Of a stretch of DNA of 64,000 nt, positions 1 through 7,534 are shown in pieces. Both the position numbers and the translations under genes were made by a program. Origin of the DNA: an uncultured Bacteroidales bacterium (GTDB taxonomy: Bacteria > Bacteroidota > Bacteroidia > Bacteroidales > UBA932). The notes under the pieces were generated by a model. That model ran no database searches and had not been told where the DNA came from. It saw nothing but the letters and a program-made list of their open reading frames with translations. Where the stretch lies: NCBI GenBank assembly GCA_949294195.1, contig CASFGK010000004.1, forward strand, positions 1-64,000, in the 5' to 3' direction. Positions within the stretch are counted from its first letter, which is position 1. Every line of letters starts with the position of its first letter.

Positions 1-2
1 AC

Positions 3-77
3 CCTACACTCGCAAAATTATCCTTAAAAAATGCTTCCGAACTTCTAAAATACCTGAGTCCTGTCAAAGGTCCATGA
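3..77 (+). CDS. possible 3' end of an unidentified gene (partial)
   Basis: One frame is open from the left edge to a TGA at 75-77 and would encode 24 C-terminal residues, Leu/Lys/Ser rich. It lies just before a strong terminator at 105-150, as expected for the tail of a gene that begins outside the window. The peptide is too short to assign to a family, and another frame is also open here, so the reading frame itself is uncertain. Confidence 0.25.
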   Translation, partial: PTLAKLSLKNASELLKYLSPVKGP

Positions 78-104
78 AGAATCCATTAGCTACAATAAAA
101 CAAA

Positions 105-150
105 AAGAAGCCGACCTCAAAATTACTTTTGGGTCGGCTTCTTATTTTTT
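105..150. terminator. bidirectional intrinsic terminator
   Basis: A perfect 12-bp stem (105-116 with 132-143) rich in GC at its core encloses a 15-nt loop. It is followed by a T run at 145-150 and preceded by an A run, so it can work on both strands. It separates whatever lies to the left from the manC operon. Confidence 0.75.
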
Positions 151-178
151 GTCACATTCCCTATTTTTATTATCTTTG
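148..178 (+). promoter_or_regulatory. Bacteroidota-type promoter of the manC operon
   Basis: TTTG at 148-151 and TATCTTTG at 171-178 are separated by 19 bp, which matches the phylum's TTTG/TAnnTTTG consensus. Transcription would start near 185, leaving a leader of about 20 nt before the manC ATG at 208. The -33 element overlaps the T run of the upstream terminator. Confidence 0.6.
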
Positions 179-207
179 AAAATTGGTGTAATTTATGTTT
201 GAAACAT

Positions 208-1257
208 ATGGACAATCGCGATACTCATGTAGTGATTATGGCCGGCGGCATAGGGAGCCGCCTGTGGCCTTTGAGTACACCTGAAATGCCAAAACAGTTC
301 ATCGATGTTCTCGGCACGGGGAAGTCCTTGCTGCAAATGACCGTGGAACGCTTCCTTCCTGTCTGTGACATCGGAAATTTCTGGATTGTCACCGCTGCCG
401 GCTATACAGGTATCGTCGCAGAACAGATTCCGGGAATCGCCCCGGACCATATACTTGCAGAGCCTCAGGCCCGCAATACCGCTCCATGTATTGCCTATGC
501 CTGCTGGAAAATCGCACAAAGACATCCTTCAGCCAACATCATCGTCACGCCGTCCGATGCGCTCGTTCTCAAAACGGAACAATTTGCCGCAACGATGAGA
601 ACGGCTTTGGACTTCTCTGCCGGAGGATGCAGGATTGTCACTGTAGGCATTACGCCTGACCGCCCCGAAACCGGATACGGATACATCTGCTCGGAACATG
701 GAGAAACCGGGAAAGTGACAAAAGTCATGGCTTTCAAGGAAAAGCCGGATCTCCAGACAGCCGCTTCATACCTCAAGGCGGGAAATCACTACTGGAATGC
801 CGGCATTTTCGTATGGACCGTAGACACTATAGTATCCCAGATGCGGAAGTTTGCTCCGCAGATAGCCGGAATAATGGACAGGATTGCACCCCATTTCTAT
901 ACTGACTCCGAACCTGAAGCCCTTGCAGAGCTTTTTCCGCAGTGCGAGAAAATCTCCATTGACTATGCCGTAATGGAAAAATCGGATGACATATACGTGA
1001 TTTCAGACGATCCGGGATGGAGCGATCTTGGCAGCTGGAGCGCAGTCAGGGAACATATGGAAACTGACAGTGACGGAAACGCTACGGCAGGTAATGACAT
1101 CAGGCTCTTCGGATGCAGGAACTGCATAGTCCATGCACAGGGATGCGGTACCGTAGTCATCGAAGGGCTTGACAGCTGTGTGGTCTCTGTCAGAGACGGA
1201 CGCATGCTTGTGTGCCGTCTTTCCCAAGAGCAGAAAATAAAGGAATTCTCCGCCTGA
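208..1257 (+). CDS. manC: mannose-1-phosphate guanylyltransferase
   Basis: Makes GDP-mannose from mannose-1-phosphate and GTP in the cytoplasm, feeding GDP-mannose and GDP-fucose dependent glycans. The N-terminal nucleotidyltransferase signature GGIGSRLWP is at residues 13-21, followed by PKQF, then EPQARNTAP near 85, PSD near 118, KEKP near 175 and WNAGIFVW near 195. The protein is 349 aa, so it is the short monofunctional form without the C-terminal phosphomannose isomerase cupin of 470-residue ManC. The frame is open back to a TTG at 199, but the ATG at 208 is preferred because it fits the predicted transcription start and leaves the conserved core intact. It is the first gene of a four-gene operon; ugd follows 35 bp later. 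Confidence 0.9.
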   Translation: MDNRDTHVVIMAGGIGSRLWPLSTPEMPKQFIDVLGTGKSLLQMTVERFLPVCDIGNFWIVTAAGYTGIVAEQIPGIAPDHILAEPQARNTAPCIAYACWKIAQRHPSANIIVTPSDALVLKTEQFAATMRTALDFSAGGCRIVTVGITPDRPETGYGYICSEHGETGKVTKVMAFKEKPDLQTAASYLKAGNHYWNAGIFVWTVDTIVSQMRKFAPQIAGIMDRIAPHFYTDSEPEALAELFPQCEKISIDYAVMEKSDDIYVISDDPGWSDLGSWSAVREHMETDSDGNATAGNDIRLFGCRNCIVHAQGCGTVVIEGLDSCVVSVRDGRMLVCRLSQEQKIKEFSA

Positions 1258-1292
1258 ACAGGAGAAAGGAAAAGATCTAACGGATATTGTTT

Positions 1293-2609
1293 ATGAATAT
1301 AGCAGTTGTAGGGACCGGATATGTAGGTCTGGTAAGCGGCTCCTGTTTTGCAGAAATGGGAGCAGACGTAACCTGCGTGGATGTGGACAGTAAAAAGATA
1401 GCATCCCTGCAGGAGGGGCGTATTCCCATATATGAACCGGGACTGGAAGACCTTGTACGAAGAAACGTACAGATGGGGCGTCTGCATTTCACTACCGATC
1501 TTGTATCATGTCTGGACGATGTCGAGGTGGTCTTCAGCGCAGTCGGCACTCCGCCTGACGAAGACGGAAGCGCAGATCTGTCCTACGTGCTGGAAGTGGC
1601 CAGAACAGTAGGACGCAACATGTCAAAATACGTACTTCTGGTCACCAAATCCACTGTTCCGGTGGGAACAGCCGAAAAAGTGAAGGCGGCAATACGTGAA
1701 GAGTTGCTGACAAGAGGGGCAGATATCCCGTTCGATGTGGCATCAAATCCTGAATTCCTGAAAGAAGGGGCCGCAGTAAAGGATTTTCTCAGTCCTGACA
1801 GAGTAGTGGTGGGAGTAGAGTCAGACCGGGCGAAAGAGCTTATGAGCAGGCTTTACAGGCCACTGATGCTGAACAACTTCAGGGTAATGTTCACCGACAT
1901 CAAGTCTGCCGAGATGATAAAATACGCCGCCAACTCCATGCTGGCCACCAGAATCAGTTTCATGAACGATATTGCCAACTTGTGCGAACTTGTCGGTGCG
2001 GATGTCAATATGGTGCGCCTGGGCATAGGAGCAGACAGCCGGATCGGCAGCAAATTCCTCTATCCCGGATGCGGATATGGCGGAAGCTGCTTCCCGAAAG
2101 ATGTCAAGGCCCTTATCAGGACAGCGGAAAAAGCCGGCTATGACATGAAAGTGCTGAAAGCCGTAGAAGAAGTGAACGAGAATCAGAAACACGTTATTTT
2201 CAACAAGCTCGACTCATACTACGGAGGCAGCCTCGCAGGGAAGAAAATCGCTGTGTGGGGACTTGCCTTCAAGCCGCAGACCGATGACATGAGGGAAGCC
2301 ACTTCACTTGTCACCATCAGTCTGTTGCTGGAGTCCGGAGCCGCTGTCAGGGTGTACGATCCTGTTGCCATGGATGAATGCAGGCGCAGGATAGGAGATG
2401 CCGTGGAATACGCCGCAGACGCTTACGATGCCGTACGCGGGGCGGATGCCCTGCTCATGCTGACGGAATGGAAAGAATTCCGCATGCCGGACTGGCAGGC
2501 AGTGAAGAAAGCAATGAAATGCCCTGCGGTTTTTGACGGAAGGAACATATATGACAAGAATGAACTTAACGAGGCTGGATTCTACTACAGCTGCATAGGA
2601 AAAAAATGA
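1293..2609 (+). CDS. ugd: UDP-glucose 6-dehydrogenase
   Basis: Oxidises UDP-glucose to UDP-glucuronate with two NAD+, supplying acidic sugar for capsule or lipid-linked glycans. The N-terminal Rossmann motif GTGYVGLVSG is at residues 7-16. The catalytic cysteine is Cys266 in GGSCFPKD, and NPEFLKEG lies in the middle domain. The length, 438 aa, is normal for the family. The frame extends two codons upstream to a TTG at 1287, but the ATG at 1293 gives the usual MNIAVVGTGYVG start. Its last bases overlap the ATG of the next gene (ATGA at 2606-2609), so the two are probably translationally coupled. Confidence 0.95.
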   Translation: MNIAVVGTGYVGLVSGSCFAEMGADVTCVDVDSKKIASLQEGRIPIYEPGLEDLVRRNVQMGRLHFTTDLVSCLDDVEVVFSAVGTPPDEDGSADLSYVLEVARTVGRNMSKYVLLVTKSTVPVGTAEKVKAAIREELLTRGADIPFDVASNPEFLKEGAAVKDFLSPDRVVVGVESDRAKELMSRLYRPLMLNNFRVMFTDIKSAEMIKYAANSMLATRISFMNDIANLCELVGADVNMVRLGIGADSRIGSKFLYPGCGYGGSCFPKDVKALIRTAEKAGYDMKVLKAVEEVNENQKHVIFNKLDSYYGGSLAGKKIAVWGLAFKPQTDDMREATSLVTISLLLESGAAVRVYDPVAMDECRRRIGDAVEYAADAYDAVRGADALLMLTEWKEFRMPDWQAVKKAMKCPAVFDGRNIYDKNELNEAGFYYSCIGKK

Positions 2610-3382
2610 CAAGGAACCATTACAAGACAGTTGTCGTTTCAGATGTGCACATCGGAGCTCCGCATTCAAAAGTGGATGAAGCCAGTACATTTCTGGAAAG
2701 CCTGACATGTGACCTGCTGGTCCTGAACGGGGACATAATCGACGGATGGCAGCTTGACAAGCACAGCCGCCGGTGGAAAGCCTCATATACGCGGTTCTTC
2801 AATGCCATTATGCGGATGATGGAAGAAAACGACACCGACGTAGTATATGTCAGGGGGAACCATGATGATTTTCTGGACAATATAGCGCCGCTCAAGCTTG
2901 CGAATATCAGTATTGTCAAAGACTATATGCTGGAAAGTTGCGGCAAACGGTATTTCATCACTCATGGCGACGTGTTCGACAGCGTGACCGCAAACATGAG
3001 GTGGCTGTCCGTCCTCGGAGACAAAGGATACAACATGCTGCTTTGGGCCAACGCCGTCTACAACCGCTACCGTCTGAAATGCGGCAAGCCCTACTATTCA
3101 CTTTCCCAGACCATCAAGCACAAGGTCAAGCAGGCGGTGTCTTTCATTTCAGGTTTTGAAAAGATGCTCGCCGACCTGGCAAGAAGCAAGAAATGCGACG
3201 GAGTAATATGCGGACACATCCATTATCCTGAAGACCGGATGATAGACGGGATAAGGTACCTTAATTCCGGCGACTGGGTAGAATCGCTTTCCGCCCTGCT
3301 GGAGGACATGGACGGGAACTGGAAGATAATGCGCTACCGTAACGAATTCGGCAACGAATTACTTGAGAATCACAAACAATAA
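2606..3382 (+). CDS. LpxH-like metallophosphoesterase (UDP-2,3-diacylglucosamine diphosphatase family)
   Basis: A calcineurin-like metallophosphoesterase of the YbbF/LpxH group, 258 aa. The metal-binding motifs are all visible: DVH at residues 13-15, GDIID at 42-46, GNHDD at 84-88 and GHIH at 203-206. Members of the group cleave pyrophosphate bonds such as that of UDP-diacylglucosamine at the cytoplasmic face of the membrane. Here the gene overlaps ugd by four bases and is followed 11 bp later by a glycosyltransferase, well away from the lpxD-C-A operon in this window. A role in a different UDP-sugar lipid or glycan pathway is therefore as likely as lipid A synthesis. Family assignment is firm; substrate is not. 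Confidence 0.8.
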   Translation: MTRNHYKTVVVSDVHIGAPHSKVDEASTFLESLTCDLLVLNGDIIDGWQLDKHSRRWKASYTRFFNAIMRMMEENDTDVVYVRGNHDDFLDNIAPLKLANISIVKDYMLESCGKRYFITHGDVFDSVTANMRWLSVLGDKGYNMLLWANAVYNRYRLKCGKPYYSLSQTIKHKVKQAVSFISGFEKMLADLARSKKCDGVICGHIHYPEDRMIDGIRYLNSGDWVESLSALLEDMDGNWKIMRYRNEFGNELLENHKQ

Positions 3383-3393
3383 AGCTGTCAGCC

Positions 3394-4515
3394 ATGAAAT
3401 ACCTGTTCATAGTCCAGGGAGAAGGACGGGGGCACCTGACACAGGCGATGACTCTTGAAAAGATGCTCATGAAGCATGGGCATCAGGTTGTGGGCATGCT
3501 TGTCGGCAAGAGCAGATCCAGACACCTCCCTGATTTCTTCATCAAAGGAGTACATGCACCGGTGCAGCAGTTCCTGAGCATCAATTTCCTGCCGTCTGCG
3601 GCAAACAGGAAGCCCAACATGTTCAAGAGCGTGGCATACAATCTTTTCGTATCCCCGAAATACATAAGCAGCATGAACTTCATCCGCAAGACCATATCAT
3701 CATGCGGAGCTGATGTCGTAGTCAACTTCTATGAACTGCTTACAGGACTCACATACATGCTTTTCAGAGTACCCGTCCCTCAGATTTGCATAGGCCACCA
3801 GTATCTCTTTCTACACAAGGATTTCACCATGCCGCAGAAAGTATTCGGAGGATACAAGGCGTTGAAGTTCTTTACAAGGGTGACAGCAATAGGAGCCAAC
3901 AAATACCTCGCACTGTCTTTCAGGATAATGGAAGACATGCCCCGGCAGAAGCTCCGTGTGGTACCACCTCTTCTACGTAAGGAAGCACTTGAAACCGTCC
4001 CTGTAAATGGCGACTACATACATGGATACATGCTTAACTCCGGGTTTGCCGATGATGTACTGGCCTGGCACCGGAAACATCCTGAAATAAAGCTCAGATT
4101 CTTCTGGGACAAGGATACGGACTCCCCTGTCACCGAAATAGACAGTACCCTGAGTTTCCACACCCTCGATGACGCCGAATTCCTCAGACAGATGTCCGGC
4201 TGTATGGCATATGCAAGTACGGCAGGATTTGAGTCCGTTTGCGAAGCGATGTACCTGCAGAAACCGATTCTCATGGTACCGTCCCACATCGAACAGGAAT
4301 GCAATGCAACTGATGCGATGAAAAGCGGAGCCGGAGTTTCCGCAGACAGGTTTGACCTGGACCTTCTTCTGGACTTTGTAAAAAAATTCAGGCCGGATCC
4401 GGATTTCAGAGAATGGGTCAGATCATCCGAGTCCATCATAATTAACGAGTTGGAAGTCCACTATAAAGACTCTGACATCCTTGTAAACAAGATCAAAAGA
4501 AAATTTGAAAAATAA
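3394..4515 (+). CDS. MurG-like glycosyltransferase
   Basis: A GT-B fold glycosyltransferase of 373 aa. The N-terminal glycine-rich loop GEGRGH at residues 9-14 resembles the MurG/GT28-type acceptor-side motif. The C-terminal domain has a nucleotide-sugar binding stretch, near residues 265-315, containing YASTAGFESVCEAM and PILMVPSHIEQECNA, with the conserved glutamate and the Gln-Glu pair expected of such enzymes. No signal peptide is visible, so it probably acts at the inner face of the cytoplasmic membrane. It ends the manC-ugd-phosphoesterase operon, which implies addition of a sugar, perhaps glucuronate or mannose, to a lipid. The exact donor and acceptor cannot be read from the sequence. 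Confidence 0.8.
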   Translation: MKYLFIVQGEGRGHLTQAMTLEKMLMKHGHQVVGMLVGKSRSRHLPDFFIKGVHAPVQQFLSINFLPSAANRKPNMFKSVAYNLFVSPKYISSMNFIRKTISSCGADVVVNFYELLTGLTYMLFRVPVPQICIGHQYLFLHKDFTMPQKVFGGYKALKFFTRVTAIGANKYLALSFRIMEDMPRQKLRVVPPLLRKEALETVPVNGDYIHGYMLNSGFADDVLAWHRKHPEIKLRFFWDKDTDSPVTEIDSTLSFHTLDDAEFLRQMSGCMAYASTAGFESVCEAMYLQKPILMVPSHIEQECNATDAMKSGAGVSADRFDLDLLLDFVKKFRPDPDFREWVRSSESIIINELEVHYKDSDILVNKIKRKFEK

Positions 4516-4538
4516 TATTCGAGATTTTCAATAAAAAA

Positions 4539-4570
4539 TTTGGAAATTCAATTGCAAAAGCATACCTTTG
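4539..4570 (+). promoter_or_regulatory. promoter of the tandem tRNA-Lys genes
   Basis: TTTG at 4539-4542 and TACCTTTG at 4563-4570 are spaced 20 bp apart. Transcription would begin about 45 bp before the first tRNA. It starts only about 25 bp after the stop of the glycosyltransferase gene, and no intrinsic terminator is seen between them. Confidence 0.65.
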
Positions 4571-4620
4571 CAATCCCAATTCGGAAAACACCTTGGATTT
4601 CCAGATTGGCAAGATGGTAA

Positions 4621-4693
4621 GATTCGTTAGCTCAGCTGGTAGAGCACAACACTTTTAATGTTGGGGTCTTGGGTTCGAATCCCAAACGGATCA
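4621..4693 (+). tRNA. tRNA-Lys (TTT)
   Basis: A 73-nt cloverleaf. The 7-bp acceptor stem has one G-T pair, the D arm is TAGCTCAGCTGGTAGAGCA, the anticodon loop CTTTTAA sits on the stem CAACA/TGTTG, and the T arm contains GGTTCGAATCC. The anticodon is TTT. CCA is not encoded. Confidence 0.95.
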
Positions 4694-4726
4694 CAAAGTG
4701 AAAGCTGGCAAAACGACTTTCATGAC

Positions 4727-4799
4727 GCTTCCTTAGCTCAGTTGGTAGAGCACGACACTCTTAATGTTGGGGTCCAGGGTTCGAGCCCCTGAGGGAGCA
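4727..4799 (+). tRNA. tRNA-Lys (CTT)
   Basis: A 73-nt cloverleaf 33 bp after the first tRNA and closely similar to it. The acceptor stem GCTTCCT/AGGGAGC has one G-T pair, the anticodon loop is CTCTTAA (anticodon CTT) and the T arm contains GGTTCGAGCCC. CCA is not encoded. The two genes probably arose by duplication and share one transcript that ends at the hairpin at 4807. Confidence 0.95.
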
Positions 4800-4806
4800 C
4801 AAAAGC

Positions 4807-4843
4807 AAAGGCTAATTCAGTGACTAATACTGGATTAGCCTTT
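4807..4843 (+). terminator. terminator of the tRNA-Lys operon
   Basis: A 14-bp stem (4807-4820 with 4830-4843, one G-T pair) encloses a 9-nt loop. It begins 8 bp after the second tRNA and ends in a short T-rich tail. Confidence 0.75.
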
Positions 4844-4885
4844 ATTCATATCTCAAAAACTGCCGATTTTTTGCAAAAAAAATTT

Positions 4886-4893
4886 TATATTTG
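4886..4893 (+). promoter_or_regulatory. -7 element of a possible hisS promoter
   Basis: TATATTTG matches the -7 consensus 50 bp before hisS. The nearest TTTG (4870-4873) is only 12 bp away, shorter than usual, so the -33 match is poor. The leader that follows contains a small GC hairpin (4896-4900 with 4904-4908). Confidence 0.4.
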
Positions 4894-4943
4894 CACCGGC
4901 TTTGCCGGCATGCCCGCAAGCCACTCGATAAAGCAAGACAGAA

Positions 4944-6356
4944 ATGGCACAGAAACCTTCTATCCCCAAGGGGACACGGGACTTCGGGCCCTCCGAAATG
5001 GCTGCCCGCAATTATATATTCGATACGATAAAGTCCGTATTCAGGACATACGGCTATGCTCCCATAGAGACTCCGTCGATGGAGAATCTCAGTACCCTGC
5101 TGGGAAAATACGGGGATGAGGGAGACAAGCTCCTGTTCAGGATACTGAACTCGGGAGACGCATTCTCAGGAATTGACTTTGAAGAATACCGCCTTAATGA
5201 AGGAGACAGGCAGTACAACAGCAAGGCCCTTTCCCTGAAAGTGTGTGAAAAAGGGCTCCGCTATGACCTTACAGTACCGTTCGCACGTTTTGTAGTACAG
5301 CATCAGAATGACATTTCATTCCCGTTCAAAAGATACCAGATCCAGCCTGTATGGCGCGCCGACAGACCGCAGAAAGGCCGATACAGGGAGTTCTATCAGT
5401 GTGATGTCGATGTAATAGGTTCAAAGTCGCTGGTAAACGAGTTGGAACTTGTTCAGATAACGGACCGGGTATTCCGCCTTTTCGGAGTGGATGTCCTTAT
5501 AAAGATCAACAACAGAAAAGTCCTGACAGGGCTTGCCGAGATAAGCGGATTTCCAGACAAGGTCGTCGATATCACAGTAGCCATAGACAAGATAGACAAG
5601 ATAGGGCTGGAGGCCGTTGAAGCAGAAATGAGGGAAAAGGGTCTGACAGATGAGGCAATCGCCGTCATTGAGCCTGTTCTGACCTTGAAAGGGTCTCACA
5701 AGGAAAAGATAGCCGCCATGCGCGGACTTATGGACGGGAAGTCGGCTTCCGGCATTGTATCATCAGCCGGGCTTGGCGGACTTGACGAGCTTGAAGAGCT
5801 GTTCGGACTTATAGATGCGGCAGGGGTATCTCAGGAAGTGGAAATAGATCTCTCGCTTGCCAGAGGGCTGAATTACTATACAGGAGCGATATTCGAAGTA
5901 AAAGCCAAGGACTTCCAGATAGGAAGCATCTGCGGAGGAGGCCGATATGACAACCTTACAGGCATTTTCGGACTGCCGGGCATGTCCGGAGTCGGCATTT
6001 CCTTCGGGGCGGACAGGATCTACGATGTCCTCAAAGGTCTGGACAAGTTCCCTGAAGAAGTGACTTCTTCAACCAGAGTGCTGTTTGCAAATATGGGGGA
6101 TACCGAGCTGAAGTACCTTCTTCCTGTAGTAAAGTCCTTGCGTGAAGCCGGAGTCGCATGTGAAATATATCCGGAATCCTTGAAGCTCAAGAAACAGTTC
6201 GATTATGCCGACAGGAAAGCCATCCCGTTCATTTCCATAACCGGCGGAGATGAGATGGCGGCCGGTACCGTCAACATAAAGAACCTTTCTTCCGGAGAAC
6301 AGAGGAATTTCAGGAAAGAGGATACAAAAGGAATTCTCGAATTCGTTTCCGAATAA
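4944..6356 (+). CDS. hisS: histidyl-tRNA synthetase
   Basis: Class II aminoacyl-tRNA synthetase that charges tRNA-His in the cytoplasm. The N-terminus PKGTRDFGP is typical. Motif 2 lies near residues 128-153 ([13 protein letters not shown]...). The histidine-specific motif [10 protein letters not shown] is at about 305-314, and motif 3 is near 349-362 ([12 protein letters not shown]). A C-terminal anticodon-binding domain follows from about residue 375. The length of 470 aa is slightly above the usual 420-460. It lies downstream of the tRNA terminator and is followed after 21 bp by the EamA gene, so those two may share a transcript. Confidence 0.95.
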   Translation: MAQKPSIPKGTRDFGPSEMAARNYIFDTIKSVFRTYGYAPIETPSMENLSTLLGKYGDEGDKLLFRILNSGDAFSGIDFEEYRLNEGDRQYNSKALSLKVCEKGLRYDLTVPFARFVVQHQNDISFPFKRYQIQPVWRADRPQKGRYREFYQCDVDVIGSKSLVNELELVQITDRVFRLFGVDVLIKINNRKVLTGLAEISGFPDKVVDITVAIDKIDKIGLEAVEAEMREKGLTDEAIAVIEPVLTLKGSHKEKIAAMRGLMDGKSASGIVSSAGLGGLDELEELFGLIDAAGVSQEVEIDLSLARGLNYYTGAIFEVKAKDFQIGSICGGGRYDNLTGIFGLPGMSGVGISFGADRIYDVLKGLDKFPEEVTSSTRVLFANMGDTELKYLLPVVKSLREAGVACEIYPESLKLKKQFDYADRKAIPFISITGGDEMAAGTVNIKNLSSGEQRNFRKEDTKGILEFVSE

Positions 6357-6377
6357 ATTCCGTACAGATCACAAGCA

Positions 6378-7301
6378 ATGAAGACAAGATACAAATCCGG
6401 AGGGCAGATCCCCTCCGGTTCTTTTTCGGGCTATGTTGCAGGTATAGTCACAGGTGTGACATACGGGCTGAATCCGCTGTTTGCAATTCCGCTTATGAAA
6501 AACGGTGTATCTGTAGACGCCATACTGTTTTTCAGATATCTTCTGGCTGTCCTGATTCTTGGCGGATGGCTGCTTCTGAAAAAAGAGAGTTTCAGGGTAA
6601 CATGGCATCAGGCAAGAAGGCTGCTTCTTCTGGGCCTGCTGTTCTCACTCAGCAGTCTGACACTTTTCGAAGCATACCATTATATTCCGTCAGGGGTAGC
6701 TACAACGATTGTCTTTCTGTATCCGGTACTTGTGGCGCTGATAATGATGTTCCTGAAGGTATACCCGACATGGCAGGTATGGGTCTCCATTATCGCTACG
6801 TTCATCGGAGTACTTTTCCTGTGCAGGACCGACGGGACACATGCTCTGCAGTGGAGCGGTCTGGCGCTTTCGTTTGCATCAGCCCTCGCCTATGCCATGT
6901 TCATTGTCATAGTCAACAGAAGCCGTTCCGTACACCGGATATCCAATTCAATGCTGACTTTCTATTCGCTGCTGACAGGAGTCGTGATTTTTTCCCTGCA
7001 TGCTTTGCTGTCGCAGACTCCGATTCTCACAGGCCTGGACAGCTTCACCCCGTGGATCAACCTTGTGGGACTGGCCGTACTGCCTACTATCGTTTCCACA
7101 GCGACGCTTGCAATGGCAACAAGAATCATAGGAGCTACAAAGGCCTCCGTGCTGGGTGTTTTCGAGCCAGTAACGGCTATTCTTGTAGGGGCTCTGGCTT
7201 TCGGAGAAAGCATTACTGCCAATATTGTGGCTGGCATCATACTCACAATGGCGGCCATAATATTCATGATAGTTTCTTCAGACAGCAAGAAAAAAGCATG
7301 A
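6378..7301 (+). CDS. EamA-family (DMT superfamily) membrane transporter
   Basis: An integral membrane protein of 307 aa with about ten hydrophobic helices arranged as two EamA repeats, one in each half. The N-terminal repeat begins with YVAGIVTGVTYGLNPLFAIP and the C-terminal repeat ends in a helix near residues 280-300. Members of the drug/metabolite transporter superfamily usually export metabolites or amino acids, but the substrate cannot be predicted here. The last residues (DSKKKA) form a positively charged cytoplasmic tail. It follows hisS by 21 bp with no promoter visible between them. Confidence 0.8.
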   Translation: MKTRYKSGGQIPSGSFSGYVAGIVTGVTYGLNPLFAIPLMKNGVSVDAILFFRYLLAVLILGGWLLLKKESFRVTWHQARRLLLLGLLFSLSSLTLFEAYHYIPSGVATTIVFLYPVLVALIMMFLKVYPTWQVWVSIIATFIGVLFLCRTDGTHALQWSGLALSFASALAYAMFIVIVNRSRSVHRISNSMLTFYSLLTGVVIFSLHALLSQTPILTGLDSFTPWINLVGLAVLPTIVSTATLAMATRIIGATKASVLGVFEPVTAILVGALAFGESITANIVAGIILTMAAIIFMIVSSDSKKKA

Positions 7302-7330
7302 ACAGACCGGATTAAAAAAATTAAAATAAA

Positions 7331-7361
7331 TTTGCATTATTAAAAAATGTTCGTACCTTTG
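7331..7361 (+). promoter_or_regulatory. promoter of the initiator tRNA gene
   Basis: TTTG (7331-7334) and TACCTTTG (7354-7361) are exactly 19 bp apart. This is the best match to the Bacteroidota consensus in the window. It lies in AT-rich DNA, and the predicted start is a few bases before the tRNA. Confidence 0.8.
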
Positions 7362-7372
7362 CAGTCCAATAT

Positions 7373-7448
7373 CGCGGGATAGAGCAGTTGGTAGCTCGTC
7401 GGGCTCATAACCCGGAGGCCGGAGGTTCGAGTCCTCCTCCCGCTACCA
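7373..7448 (+). tRNA. initiator tRNA-fMet (CAT)
   Basis: A cloverleaf with anticodon CAT. The three consecutive G-C pairs of the anticodon stem (GGG/CCC around CTCATAA) and the unpaired first acceptor position mark it as the initiator. The acceptor stem reads CGCGGGA/TCCCGC, with C1 facing U72 rather than the usual A72. The encoded 3' end is ACCA, whereas the two lysine tRNAs do not encode CCA. Confidence 0.92.
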
Positions 7449-7449
7449 G

Positions 7450-7480
7450 AAAGGACAACTCATCAGGGTTGTCCTTTTTT
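7450..7480 (+). terminator. terminator of the initiator tRNA gene
   Basis: A perfect 10-bp stem (7450-7459 with 7468-7477), an 8-nt loop and a T run at 7475-7480 lie directly after the tRNA. Confidence 0.8.
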
Positions 7481-7534
7481 GCATCTGTTCCGACCTTGTT
7501 TGTTTTTGGGCGCTTTATTTTTTCCGACTTATCA

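Noticed and set aside
7388-7534. Upstream extension of the Y-family polymerase frame
   Set aside because: The frame is open through the initiator tRNA and its terminator, but translated sequence there has no family similarity; the ATG at 7535 fits the known N-terminus.
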